A stretch of DNA of 64,000 bases from Actinomycetota bacterium. Its GTDB lineage: Bacteria; Actinomycetota; Geothermincolia; Fen-727; Anoxymicrobiaceae. Numbering within the stretch: position 1 is the stretch's first letter; each line of letters opens with the position of its first letter. The translations under genes and the position numbers were made by a program. Location of the stretch: positions 1 through 64,000 of the forward strand of contig JAHJCO010000059.1 of NCBI GenBank assembly GCA_018831265.1. The letters run 5' to 3'. Below, one piece after another: positions 10,360-18,433 of this stretch. The notes below the pieces were generated by a model. The model did not search any database, had not been told where the DNA came from, and saw nothing but the letters and a program-made list of their open reading frames with translations.

Positions 10360-10844
10360 CGTCGGCGCTCGTGGTGGGGCAGCAGCACTGCTACCCCGAT
10401 GTAGGCCGCCATCAGCACCAGCAGCAGCAGGTGCAGGTACAGCACCCAGTGAAGCGAAGGGATGATCGCCAGTATCGCCGTCCCGATCACCAGGACCAGG
10501 AACAACGCTATGATCCGGTTTCTGCGCGCTTCCATGTCCGCCCTAGCCCTGTTACTCGGATACGGCATGATATCACGGTCGGTGCCGTAATCATAATTGT
10601 GTGAGAAGTTGTTGCGCCTGATATACGGCTCGGGCTCGCCGGTGCCGGCTGAGTAGTACTGGTGGTGCGACGGCTCCATGTTGTGCGTGCTTATCGCCAG
10701 CACCGTCATCCCGCGCCTGAAATCGGTGATGGTGTCTATGGGAGAGCCGAGCGTTCTTTCCTTGAGCAGTTCGGGGAGATAGAGGGCCCCCGCGCTCACC
10801 AGCAGCAACAAGAGCAGCAAAATTTCCAAAACAGTCTCCCGCAA
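10356..10844 (-). CDS. Small three-helix membrane protein, GlpR/SepX-like
   Basis: 162 residues. One N-terminal transmembrane helix (about 6-22), a soluble region containing [16 protein letters not shown], a Tyr/His/Asn-rich stretch, then two closely spaced C-terminal helices (about 112-155). A single N-terminal helix followed by a P-x-x-S/D-F-x-R-x-x-x-x-L-x motif and a C-terminal membrane hairpin resembles the actinobacterial GlpR/SepX proteins linked to cell division or cofactor enzymes; this is a resemblance from memory. The start is uncertain: TTG 10844 is the longest, with poor ribosome-site context. Its stop overlaps the clpB stop by three bases (CTAG). Confidence 0.6.
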
Positions 10845-11329
10845 AGCCCCGTCGAGGTACTACTACATGTTGATATCGCGGGAATCGTAGCACACAAGAT
10901 ACAGCCGGGCAAGAGGCAAATGGGCCGTTTTTTCCCCTCAGCGGCACGATTGCACGCCCGAGAAAGCAGGAAAAAGCGCTTGTTAAAAGGATAAATTAGA
11001 GTTGATTATGTTGATTTATTCCTCTAAATTTTTTTTTGATTTTTTTTAACAGAACAGTTGATTTTGGTTGAATTATCGACTCCTGTGGTTTTCGGGGTGC
11101 AACCCGGATGCAGCCGCACTCGTCCAACTACACGTCCAATACTCCCGCGCGGCGCCGTATATAGAGAAGTGCGTCGTGTTCCACGGAGTAGGCGCCGCCG
11201 CCGCCGCTATGGCAGGCCCGGGGCTTGATTGCGGCCGACTGGAGCAGTTGGGAGGAAGTTGCCGCCCGGCGGGCAAACGATTTAACATGAGTCGTTGTCC
11301 TGCGAGGTGGGAAAGCACGAAGGGATAGG
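10845..11329. other. 485-base intergenic region with an AT-rich island
   Basis: Divergent promoter region between the GlpR/SepX-like gene and the LCP gene. The segment 10980-11088 is extremely AT-rich for this genome, with runs of A and eight to nine T and three copies of GTTGATT. The remainder (11090-11329) is GC-rich; an 86-codon frame at 11068-11328 has no plausible protein features. A short direct repeat GTGGGAAAGCAC/TTGGGAAAGCAC surrounds the LCP start. No tRNA fold was recognised. Confidence 0.5.
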
Positions 11330-12811
11330 TTGGGAAAGCACAGCAGCAACCAGGGGATCTCCTACTGGGAGGCCAGGAGAAGAAGGAAGGACCTGCGCAA
11401 CAGGGCGAAGGGCAGAAAGCCCGTTCGCCGCGGCCCGACTCACGTGCGCTGGTTCGTGGTCGGCTTCATACTGGCCTTCGCCATCGGCACGGCGCTGGGC
11501 TTCTACGCCAAGCCGCTCGCCAAGCTGGGCGGCGAGCTGTACCTGTCCCTGAAGCAGGGTGAGTGGCAGCCCAAGGGTGAGGAGAAGCAGGAGGTCAAGG
11601 AAGCCCTGACACCTCTTTCGGTGGATCCGAACCAGAGCGTGAACACCCTCATCATAGGGAGCGACCAGGGGAGCAACAAGGGAGAAGACGGCTGGTGCCG
11701 CAGCGACGTGATGATGCTGGTGTGTCTCCAGGAGAGAGACAAGAAGGCGGTGGTGCTGTCCATACCGCGCGATACCAGGGTCGAGCTCCCCGGGTACGGC
11801 ACGAACAAGATAAACGCAGCGCACTCCTACGGCGGCCCCTCGGGCGCCATCGATGCCGTGAAGACACTCACCGGGATCGACGTCAACCACTACATAAGCA
11901 TGAACTTCGAGGGTTTCAAGAAGATCATCAACGCGATAGGCGGTGTGCCCATACACCTCAACGCCCCGATCAGGGACCCGCATACCGGCTACCTGCCCGC
12001 CGGAGACCTCATGCTCGACGGCGAGCAGGCGCTGATAGTGGTGCGCAGCCGCAACCTGCCGCAGGGTGACATCGACAGGATCAAGAGCCAGCAGACGTTA
12101 ATCAAGGCGCTGATGAACAAGGCGGAGGACATGAAGAGCGTCTGGAAGGCCAAGCAGGTAGTGGACATCGTGGCCGCCAACTGCCAGATGGACTACACCG
12201 CCGGGCAGCTCACCAACCTCGCGGAGGAGCTCCGCGGGTTCGACATCGAGAACGTGCAGTTCATCACAATCCCGGGAGTCACGAAGACCATCGGCGGGGT
12301 CAGCTACTTCGTGGCCAACCCGGCGATGATAGCCAGTATCGCGACCGAGGTGAAGACGAGCACCTCTCTCTCGCCCGAGCTCATCGCCGGATTGGGGTCC
12401 GAGGAGTCCAGGAGGGTCGAGCTGCTCTACGGCCCCAACGCCGACGTGACCACCGTGCTGGCCAGCAGCAAGAGCGGTACCGGCGCCGTGCCGGTGGTGG
12501 CCGAGGAGCTCAGGCTGATGGGGCACGAGAAGGTCTTCGAGGGGACCGCGAAGCAGGCGCTGCCCTCGACGGTGATCTACTACCGCAAGGAAGCGAAGCA
12601 GAACGCTGAGACCATAAAGAACTCTGTCCCTGAGTTCGCCGACGCGACACTGACCCAGGACGACCAGATAGCCGGGAGCTACAACTCGCCCGTCGTCATC
12701 GTTCTCGCCAAGGGGTTCGCCACGCCGCCGATGATGTCGATATACGGTCGCGTCCTGCGCCCCGCGTTCGAGGTTCAGAACCTCGGCCGGAAGGTGAAGT
12801 CCTTCACTTAG
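11330..12811 (+). CDS. LytR-CpsA-Psr (LCP) family protein with LytR_C domain
   Basis: 493 residues from TTG 11330 (AGGGATAGG upstream). A basic cytoplasmic N-terminus (1-38), one transmembrane helix (about 41-60), then an extracytoplasmic LCP domain (about 100-265) with the diagnostic arginines in SIPRDTRVELPGYG, the following NKINAAHSYGG, and VVRSRNLPQGDIDRIKSQQ. A LytR_C domain lies at about 360-455 (VELLYGPN through VIYYRKEA). LCP enzymes transfer lipid-linked glycopolymers onto peptidoglycan, or arabinogalactan in actinobacteria, at the outer face of the membrane. The stop codon overlaps by one base the first base of a 168-bp repeated element. It fits with the surface-glycan genes later in the window. 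Confidence 0.9.
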   Translation: MGKHSSNQGISYWEARRRRKDLRNRAKGRKPVRRGPTHVRWFVVGFILAFAIGTALGFYAKPLAKLGGELYLSLKQGEWQPKGEEKQEVKEALTPLSVDPNQSVNTLIIGSDQGSNKGEDGWCRSDVMMLVCLQERDKKAVVLSIPRDTRVELPGYGTNKINAAHSYGGPSGAIDAVKTLTGIDVNHYISMNFEGFKKIINAIGGVPIHLNAPIRDPHTGYLPAGDLMLDGEQALIVVRSRNLPQGDIDRIKSQQTLIKALMNKAEDMKSVWKAKQVVDIVAANCQMDYTAGQLTNLAEELRGFDIENVQFITIPGVTKTIGGVSYFVANPAMIASIATEVKTSTSLSPELIAGLGSEESRRVELLYGPNADVTTVLASSKSGTGAVPVVAEELRLMGHEKVFEGTAKQALPSTVIYYRKEAKQNAETIKNSVPEFADATLTQDDQIAGSYNSPVVIVLAKGFATPPMMSIYGRVLRPAFEVQNLGRKVKSFT

Positions 12812-12978
12812 TACCTCACTCCATAAATACGGTTGCATTCGAACGCCGATGCATCCGCACCTGCCGCGTTCCGCTCCCTCCGAGTACGACAGGCGTACGC
12901 GTCGGTCGCGCGCCTTGCATCTGCGGGGCCTCGACGTTCTCGATACGACACCGTATCTATGAAATGAGGCACTAGTAC
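12811..12978. mobile_element. 168-bp repeated element with inverted ends, copy A
   Basis: About 80% identical to 16353-16520. The outer bases form inverted repeats: the left end GTACCTCACTCCATAAATACGG pairs with the right end CCGTATCTATGAAATGAGGC plus ACTAGTAC. It starts on the last base of the LCP stop codon and ends at the stop of the SAF-domain gene. It has no coding capacity. MITE-like, or a large two-gene terminator; copy B argues for mobility. Confidence 0.7.
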
Positions 12979-13674
12979 TCAGCGCTCCTGGGCCTCACCC
13001 TTGCCGGCGGTGCCCGGCGAAGGGGCGGGCGGGCAGAGCGATACCGATATCTCAGCCTCGCACTCCGCCTGCGCAAGTACCTCGGCCTCGCCAGGGGAAA
13101 CGAGCAGCGTGACCTTGATGAAGCCTTCCTGCGCGTTGGTGAGGTCCCCGGACGAGCCTCCGGTGGTCGTGAGCACCAACCGGTCGCGCAGTATCGTGGA
13201 AGTCGATGGAGGATCGCCGCGGGTCGCGAGCACGTCGACCCGGTCACCCGACCTTATGAAAGGACCTGTCGCGCAGCCGCGACTCGCGCTCAGCGAGTAG
13301 GCCCGGAACTCCTGTGGAATACGCGAGGCGAGGGTGTTGCCGCCACCCGCCCCGGATATGGACGATTCGGTGAAAGGCTCTCCGCGCGCGATGAAGCGGA
13401 CGGCGGTGCCGCCGATGACGGGGTCGGGCCCCTTCATGGAGCCCGGGACGACGTAGCGCCGGGGAACCTTGCTGGTCGTGACCATCTCGCGTGTCACCCG
13501 CACCCCAACGTCTATATCGCGGGAAGCGATCGGAACCGATACCTCGCGCCCCCCGCTCGCGCCCGCAAGCCTGGATACGTAGCCGAGCATCAGGAGGACC
13601 GCGAGCGCGGCGAACGCCACCCCCAGCGCGGTGTTGAGCGCGGGGTGAGACCTCAAGACGTTTGCGATCTTCAT
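12979..13674 (-). CDS. SAF-domain protein, CpaB/RcpC-like
   Basis: 231 residues from ATG 13674, chosen for its GGAGAAGG site. A single N-terminal transmembrane helix (about 17-38) is followed by a SAF domain (about 45-105) with SVPIASRDIDVGVRVT, the signature of CpaB-type Flp pilus assembly proteins and antifreeze-like folds. A second conserved part continues with IRSGDRVDVLAT and the T-L-L-V-S-P-G-E-A-E-V segment, also found in CpaB (RcpC). CpaB sits in the envelope and helps assemble Flp/Tad pili. No other tad/cpa gene is visible in this window, so pilus involvement is by family only. It ends in a Pro/Gly-rich tail. Confidence 0.75.
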   Translation of the reverse strand: MKIANVLRSHPALNTALGVAFAALAVLLMLGYVSRLAGASGGREVSVPIASRDIDVGVRVTREMVTTSKVPRRYVVPGSMKGPDPVIGGTAVRFIARGEPFTESSISGAGGGNTLASRIPQEFRAYSLSASRGCATGPFIRSGDRVDVLATRGDPPSTSTILRDRLVLTTTGGSSGDLTNAQEGFIKVTLLVSPGEAEVLAQAECEAEISVSLCPPAPSPGTAGKGEAQER

Positions 13675-13756
13675 GCCTTCTCCAATCAGCAGTTCAAGCA
13701 AATCATACAGCAGAACAAGCTAACCGTCAAGGCCTCTTTCCCCTCCCTCGATTCCT

Positions 13757-13780
13757 CCCTCTCCCCTGGGAGGGAGAGGG
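13757..13780. repeat. CCCTCTCCC hairpin of a widespread repeat type
   Basis: CCCTCTCCC (13757-13765), loop, GGGAGAGGG (13772-13780), followed by TTGGGGTGAGGGGG. This CCCTCTCCC...GGGAGAGGGTTGGGGTGAGGG string is a familiar intergenic repeat in many unrelated bacterial genomes. It lies in the divergent region before the SAF gene. Confidence 0.55.
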
Positions 13781-13847
13781 TTGGGGTGAGGGGGACAGTC
13801 TCTACTAATACTCCCCTTGTGAGAGAGCGTCATGACGAGCGGGATCC

Positions 13848-14090
13848 ATGTCACACCCCACCGTTACTATCAGGAGCATGAGATACCTGTGTGGATTGAG
13901 CGCGTGTACGATGTTCGTCTCCATCGCGGCGGCGGGGTCGTCCTGGCCCTGGTCGTTTCTGGCGCTGGGGGCCGGGGCCCTCTCGCTGGCGGGACTCTTC
14001 CTGAGCGCCGCCCGGCTCGGGCTGTTGGACCCGGTCGGCCGGGAGACGGTGAGCGACAAGGAGGGCAGGAGGCTCAAGAGGGCGGCCTGA
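13848..14090 (+). CDS. Small hypothetical membrane protein
   Basis: 80 residues with two hydrophobic stretches (about 12-31 and 34-56) and a basic, hydrophilic end (GRETVSDKEGRRLKRAA). ATG 13848 or the internal ATG 13878 may be the start; neither has ideal ribosome-site spacing. The topology and charged tail argue for a real short gene, but no family is recognised. It converges on the ThiF-like gene with 6 bases between stops. Confidence 0.45.
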   Translation: MSHPTVTIRSMRYLCGLSACTMFVSIAAAGSSWPWSFLALGAGALSLAGLFLSAARLGLLDPVGRETVSDKEGRRLKRAA

Positions 14091-14096
14091 GGCCCT

Positions 14097-14951
14097 CTAC
14101 ACCTCGAAGAACTCCGCGGAAAGATCCGAGAGGTCCATGTAGAACATCCGGCCGCGGATCGGCTCACCCAGCCCGAGGATGACCTTCAACGCTTCGGAGA
14201 CCTGGAGCGCGGCCACCAGCGCCGGGGTCGTTGCCGGGTTGCCGGTCTCGACCTCGATGCCGCGGGCCTTCTCCTCGCGGGTGCCCGGGTCGACCAGCGA
14301 CTCGAGCCCGGCGTCGCCCGGGAAGATGGTCATCAACTGGAGAGACGAGCCGGCGATGGCCCCGTGCACCATCACCACGCCGGCCTCCCGGCATGCGGCC
14401 TGGAGCTGCACGCGATCGTAGAAGTTATCCAGCCCGTCGATCGCCGCGTCGGCCCCGGCGAGGAGGCCGCCGAGGTTTTCCGGGCCGGCGGCAAGCCGGT
14501 GGACCTCGATGTTGACGTCGCAGTTTATGGTGGAGAGACGGTCGCGCACGACCTCGACCTTGGGCAGCCCGAGCGTATCCTCGGCCGAGAAGTTCTGCCG
14601 GTTGAGGTTGGACTCCTCGAAGACGTCCGGGTCCACCAGCAGGAGCGAGCCGATCCCCATCCGAGCGAGCAGCTCGCACGCATTCCCGCCGATCCCCCCG
14701 GCGCCAACGACCACAACCCTCGAGCGCAGGAGCTTCGCCTGGCCATCCAGGCCTGTCGTCCCCACGTTCTTCCTGTAGCGGAGGGGCAGGAACCCTGCCT
14801 CCAGCGCGCGGGCCGAGGCCTCCCCCGGTGATATTCCGCTCGAGCGGGCTATCTCGTGGATATCCTCGATCGAAAGGACGTGGTATGCGCGGCCCCCCTC
14901 GTCCAGCTCGACCGCCGCTGACTCGAACGCACCTTTCAGATCATCGCTCAT
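14097..14951 (-). CDS. ThiF/MoeB/HesA-type E1-like adenylyltransferase
   Basis: 284 residues. After an N-terminal extension of about 60 residues, the core begins with VVVVGAGGIGGNACELLARMG, the ATP-binding loop of E1-like enzymes, then LVDPDVFEESNLNRQ (Asp plus the N-x-N-R-Q signature). A middle Asp (IDGLDNF) is also conserved. These enzymes adenylate the C-terminal Gly-Gly of a ThiS/MoaD-like carrier, and such a carrier (14961-15200) is immediately upstream in the same operon. The paired CxxC zinc ligands of MoeB/ThiF are absent; the only cysteines are isolated, so this is a zinc-less variant. The end product (thiamine, molybdopterin, cysteine or another sulfur transfer) cannot be decided. 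Confidence 0.85.
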   Translation of the reverse strand: MSDDLKGAFESAAVELDEGGRAYHVLSIEDIHEIARSSGISPGEASARALEAGFLPLRYRKNVGTTGLDGQAKLLRSRVVVVGAGGIGGNACELLARMGIGSLLLVDPDVFEESNLNRQNFSAEDTLGLPKVEVVRDRLSTINCDVNIEVHRLAAGPENLGGLLAGADAAIDGLDNFYDRVQLQAACREAGVVMVHGAIAGSSLQLMTIFPGDAGLESLVDPGTREEKARGIEVETGNPATTPALVAALQVSEALKVILGLGEPIRGRMFYMDLSDLSAEFFEV

Positions 14952-14960
14952 TGGCCCGCC

Positions 14961-15200
14961 TCATCCTCCCGAGATCGCCGGGACTATGGCCACATCATCT
15001 CCGGGGGAAAGCGTCCTGTCCAGTGGGCTGCGTCGCTTGTTGACCGTGATCGAGCCGACCAGTGCCGGGGGGATGCGAAGCGCCTCGATCAGGCCGGCCA
15101 CGTCGGTCCCCTCCGGCAGGGAGTACGGGAACGCGCTTCGCTCCAGCGGGGGGTCCGCCTTCCTCATCAGTATGGTGGCGACCCTGACCTCGACTTCCAT
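14961..15200 (-). CDS. ThiS/MoaD-like sulfur-carrier protein ending in Gly-Gly
   Basis: 79 residues from ATG 15200 with a GAGGCGG site. The beta-grasp pattern is clear: alternating strands, a helix (VAGLIEALRI), then ITVNKRRSPLDRTLSPGDDVAIVPAISGG. The motif GD-V-x-I-x-P and the terminal Gly-Gly are those of MoaD/ThiS/ubiquitin-like carriers, where the C-terminal glycine is adenylated and turned into a thiocarboxylate. It lies between the M50 protease (5 bases) and the ThiF-like activating enzyme (9 bases), all leftward. The longer frame reading into the protease gene is out of register with that gene and is not part of this protein. Confidence 0.85.
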   Translation of the reverse strand: MEVEVRVATILMRKADPPLERSAFPYSLPEGTDVAGLIEALRIPPALVGSITVNKRRSPLDRTLSPGDDVAIVPAISGG

Positions 15201-15205
15201 CCGCC

Positions 15206-16366
15206 TCACTCCCGGGTCTTCATCCGGGCGTCCAGGTACCGGGATACCTCGTCCCTGGTGATGATGCCCAGCACGCTGTCGCCTTCCACCACCAGGACGT
15301 ATTCCCTGCGGCCGAGGAGCGTGCGCAATAACTGGTCCAGCGGGGTGTCGGGCGCTACCAGCTGGTCGGGCTCCAGCGGCTGGGCCGTCCGACCCGCGTT
15401 GAGGACGTCCCACTCCGCCCTGTTGACCCCCATGAGGTCGGCCCGGCTCACGGTGCCCACCAGGCGCCCGGCCTCCGCCACCGGGAAGGCGGGCAGGTGA
15501 TAGGTCGAGAAGTAGCGCGCGGTCAGCTCGGTGAGCGGTGTCAGGGACGGTATCACCGGCACGTCGGTGAACATGATGTCCTTCGCTAGCGTGTCCGAGG
15601 CGGCCAGGCGCAGGAGCGTCTGCTTGTAGCTGCTCTTGGCCAGGAAGTAGACAAAGGTGCCAATCAGGATGAGCCACCCGCCGGTTATCAGGTACTCTGG
15701 GTAGATTATTATTATGGTCAGGCCCCCCGCCGCAAGCAGCAGGGCCAGGCCCTGGCCGATGACGCTCGCCACCCTGGTCGCCTTCTGCAGGTCCCCGGTG
15801 GCCTTCCACACCAGCGCCCGCAGCACGCGGCCCCCGTCCAGCGGGAAGCCGGGCAGCAGGTTGAAGACGCCGATGAAGAGGTTGGTGGCCGCCAGGTAGT
15901 AGAGCGGAGCCACCAGCAGCGGCCCCGCCCCGAGGTAATCCGTCAGCCGGTAGAGCCCGTAGAACGCGCCCGCCAGGAAGAAGGTCGTGAGCGGGCCTGC
16001 GACCGCCATCCTGAACTCCACCCCCGGCATAGTGACGTCGCTCTTCATCTCGGCGACGCCTCCGAAGATGAAGAGCGTGATCCTGTTTATCTCCACCCCG
16101 TTACGCTTGGCGATCAGGCTGTGGGAGAGCTCGTGGGCCAGCAGCCCCACGAACAGTATCCCCGCGGTGATGAAGCCGACCACCCAGGGCCAGGGCCCGC
16201 CGGGGAACAGCCGGCCGTCCACCGTGGTCTGGCTGAGCAGGTCACCGAAGGAGAACCCGACCAGCGCGAAGATGACCAGCCAGGTCGGGTTGATGAGGAC
16301 GTCGATACCGAAGACCCTGGCGACCCTGAAACCTGAGCGCGGGGGCAACCTAGTACCCCGCTCCAT
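15206..16366 (-). CDS. Site-2-type M50 zinc metalloprotease with CBS pair
   Basis: 386 residues if started at ATG 16366. Six or so transmembrane segments. The zinc-binding HExxH motif is HELSH and the third ligand is in the conserved LLPGFPLDGGRV segment. A CBS-domain pair fills the C-terminal 130 residues (about 250-380) with IMFTDVPVIPSLTPL and GIITRDEVSRYL, so activity may respond to an adenine nucleotide. These S2P-like proteases cleave within the membrane. Start choice: ATG 16366 and ATG 16402 lie within a 168-bp repeated element; TTG 16348 (LPPRSGF) is the first start outside most of it. So the element seems to supply or replace the 5' end. It opens a likely operon with the sulfur carrier and ThiF-like genes. 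Confidence 0.85.
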   Translation of the reverse strand: MERGTRLPPRSGFRVARVFGIDVLINPTWLVIFALVGFSFGDLLSQTTVDGRLFPGGPWPWVVGFITAGILFVGLLAHELSHSLIAKRNGVEINRITLFIFGGVAEMKSDVTMPGVEFRMAVAGPLTTFFLAGAFYGLYRLTDYLGAGPLLVAPLYYLAATNLFIGVFNLLPGFPLDGGRVLRALVWKATGDLQKATRVASVIGQGLALLLAAGGLTIIIIYPEYLITGGWLILIGTFVYFLAKSSYKQTLLRLAASDTLAKDIMFTDVPVIPSLTPLTELTARYFSTYHLPAFPVAEAGRLVGTVSRADLMGVNRAEWDVLNAGRTAQPLEPDQLVAPDTPLDQLLRTLLGRREYVLVVEGDSVLGIITRDEVSRYLDARMKTRE

Positions 16367-16520
16367 GAATACGCCGGCATTCGAACGTCGCTGCATCCAC
16401 ACCCGCCGCGTTCCACTCCTTCCGAGTACGACCAGCGTACGCGTCAGTCGCGCGCCTTGCGGGAGCGGCGCATCGACGCTCTCGGTGCTTCGCCATACTC
16501 ATGGAACGGGGCACTTGCAC
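16353..16520. mobile_element. 168-bp repeated element with inverted ends, copy B
   Basis: About 80% identical to copy A at 12811-12978, in the same orientation. Ends GTACCCCGCTCCATGAATAC and (complement) GTGCCCCGTTCCATGAGTAT form inverted repeats. The right end stops 4 bases before the PfkB gene's stop codon, and the left end overlaps the potential start codons of the M50 protease. No coding capacity of its own. Confidence 0.7.
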
Positions 16521-16523
16521 CAC

Positions 16524-17429
16524 CTACGGCTCGAAGAGGGCGACCTGGCGGAGAACCAGGAATCGCCTGTCGATGTCTATGCGGTCGAGTGACGCCATCC
16601 CGTCCACGCTGAAGTCCTCCACGCAGAACGAGGCCATGACCGTGCCGTAGATGATCGCCCTGCGGATGTTCTCCGGGGAGACGTCACCGGTTCCCGCGAG
16701 GTGGCCCATGAACCCCCCGGCGAAGGAGTCCCCGGCGCCGGTGGGATCGAACACGGACTCGCAGGGGTAGGCGGGCGCGCTGAAGAAACCCTCCTCCGTG
16801 CACATCAGGGCGCCGTGCTCACCCTTCTTCACGATGACGGCGTCGGGTCCCATGCCCAGGACGATGCGGGCGGCCTTGATCAGGTTCGGCTCTTCGGCCA
16901 GCATCCGGCACTCCGCGTCGTTCATCACCATGATATCCACCCGCGAGAGAAGTTCCACGAGCTCGGGCCGGTTCCTCTCTATCCAGAAGTTCATCGTATC
17001 GCATGCCACCAGCCTGGGGCGCTCGACCTGGTCGAGCACCGAGAGCTGAAGGCCCGGGTCGATGTTGGCAAGGAACACGAACTCGCTCTCGGCCAGCGAG
17101 GAGGGGATGCTCGGCCTGAACGATTCGAAGACTCCCAGGCGCGTGTCGATGGTGTCGCGGTCGTTCAGGTCGTAGCCGTACACGCCTGCCCAGCGGAACG
17201 TCTCGCCGTCCTCGACTGTGAGCCCACCCGTGCCAATACCACGGCTTCTGAGGAACTCGATGTGCTCGGCGGGGAAGTCCGTTCCAACCACGGCAACGAT
17301 GTCCACGTCGGTGAAGTACGCCGCGGCCACCGAGAAGAAGGTCGCGGCGCCGCCGAGGGCCTCTCGCACCGTGCCGAACGGGGTCTGGACGCTGTCCAGG
17401 GCGACCGAGCCAACTACGAGCACGCCCAT
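16524..17429 (-). CDS. PfkB-family sugar/nucleoside kinase
   Basis: 301 residues from ATG 17429, which has the better ribosome-site spacing; a GTG at 17435 overlaps the mtnP stop. The C-terminal PfkB signature DPTGAGDSFAGGFMGHL gives the catalytic Asp and anion hole, and the N-terminus (GSVALDS, LGGAATFFSVAAA) is the usual substrate side. The family phosphorylates sugars or nucleosides with ATP. It is translationally coupled to mtnP, so phosphorylation of a methylthioribose-type sugar or other salvage product is plausible, but the substrate cannot be read from sequence. Cytoplasmic. Confidence 0.9.
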   Translation of the reverse strand: MGVLVVGSVALDSVQTPFGTVREALGGAATFFSVAAAYFTDVDIVAVVGTDFPAEHIEFLRSRGIGTGGLTVEDGETFRWAGVYGYDLNDRDTIDTRLGVFESFRPSIPSSLAESEFVFLANIDPGLQLSVLDQVERPRLVACDTMNFWIERNRPELVELLSRVDIMVMNDAECRMLAEEPNLIKAARIVLGMGPDAVIVKKGEHGALMCTEEGFFSAPAYPCESVFDPTGAGDSFAGGFMGHLAGTGDVSPENIRRAIIYGTVMASFCVEDFSVDGMASLDRIDIDRRFLVLRQVALFEP

Positions 17430-17431
17430 GG

Positions 17432-18307
17432 TCACTCCCCCGGGGGCAGGTACTTACCCAGCAGGAGTCGCAGGTCGCGGCGCGTCTCTTCGCTCACGAG
17501 GTCGTGGCTGGTGACGACGGCGGTCGCCATCGCGCTTCTGCAGCGACAGGGCCGCTCGCCGGAGATACCGGCTACGGAGTCGCGGATCATCGCCCTGGCG
17601 GTGTCCGCGCTCCTGCGCAGGTTCTCCAGGATCAGCTCGATGGTGACGTCCTCGGCCGTCGGCTTCCAGACGTCGTAGTCGGTGACCAGCGAGAGCGAGG
17701 CATAGCACATCTCCGCCTCCCGGGCGAGCTTGGCCTCGGTGGCCAGCGTCATGCCGATGAGGTCCACTCCCCAGGAGCGGTATGTCTTCGACTCCGCCCG
17801 CGTTGAGAAGCCGGGTCCCTGCATGGTGAGGATCGTGCCACCGCGGTGCACCTCCGCGTCGCGGGTCTTTCCGGCCGCGTACAGCGTACCGGCCAGTACC
17901 GGGCAGATGGGATCGGCCAGGTCCGTGTGCACGGCGATGACGCCGGTGAAGAAGGAGTCCTGCCGGCCCTTGGTGTTGTCGAAGAACTGGTCCGGTATAA
18001 CCACGTCCGAGGGCTTGTAGTCTTCATGCATGGACCCGCAGGCGTTCACGGAGATGAGCGCGTCAACGCCCAACGACTTGAAGCCGTAGATATTAGCGCG
18101 GAAGTTGACGTCCGTAGCCCCCCACCGGTGCCCCCGCCCGTGGCGGGAGAGGAACACCACTTCCTTACCGCTGAGGTGCCCCATGACGTAGCTGTCGGAG
18201 GGCTCGCCGAACGGGGTCTGGACGGTCACCTCTTCCAGCACCTCCATCTCGGGCATCTCGTAGAGCCCGGAGCCGCCTAATATCCCTACCGGGGAAGCGT
18301 CCGCCAT
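17432..18307 (-). CDS. mtnP: S-methyl-5'-thioadenosine phosphorylase
   Basis: 291 residues, typical of the PNP/MTAP family. The N-terminus GILGGSGLYEM holds the phosphate-binding Ser, SRHGRGHRWGATDVNFRAN matches the conserved HG-x-GH and N-x-RAN stretch, GPGFSTRAES and EAKLAREAEM follow, and TDYDVW resembles the TDYDxW near the substrate site. Slight departures (MQGPGF for the usual EGPQF, LATEA for MPEA) are worth noting. It splits methylthioadenosine to adenine and methylthioribose-1-phosphate for methionine and purine salvage. ATG 18307 has GGAGGGAA upstream. It is coupled to the downstream kinase by an overlapping stop and start. Confidence 0.9.
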   Translation of the reverse strand: MADASPVGILGGSGLYEMPEMEVLEEVTVQTPFGEPSDSYVMGHLSGKEVVFLSRHGRGHRWGATDVNFRANIYGFKSLGVDALISVNACGSMHEDYKPSDVVIPDQFFDNTKGRQDSFFTGVIAVHTDLADPICPVLAGTLYAAGKTRDAEVHRGGTILTMQGPGFSTRAESKTYRSWGVDLIGMTLATEAKLAREAEMCYASLSLVTDYDVWKPTAEDVTIELILENLRRSADTARAMIRDSVAGISGERPCRCRSAMATAVVTSHDLVSEETRRDLRLLLGKYLPPGE

Positions 18308-18372
18308 CTATTCCCTCCATCACTCGCGTACACGGATTGTATTACAAGAGGGACGGCAGGATGACTCAAATC

Positions 18373-18419
18373 GGGGTCAGGCACGATTCAAGTCACTGAC
18401 TTGAATCGTGCCTGACCCC
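18373..18419. repeat. Perfect 47-base palindrome, GGGGTCAGGCAC family
   Basis: Arms 18373-18395 and 18397-18419 are exact inverted complements around a single C at 18396. The outer part is GGGGTCAGGCAC and the inner part GATTCAAGTCA. Related to the element at 35156-35309. It lies between fmdB-like and mtnP, both leftward. Confidence 0.85.
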
Positions 18420-18433
18420 TAACTCAGTCACAT

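Noticed and set aside
11068..11328. 86-codon frame before the LCP gene
   Set aside because: No ribosome site, no predicted domain, and composition changes from AT-rich to GC-rich inside it; more likely a leader region.
18373..18419. 47-base palindrome as an ordinary rho-independent terminator
   Set aside because: It has no T-tract, and sequence-related elements occur at 35156-35309, so a repeat family is the better explanation, though it may still stop transcription.
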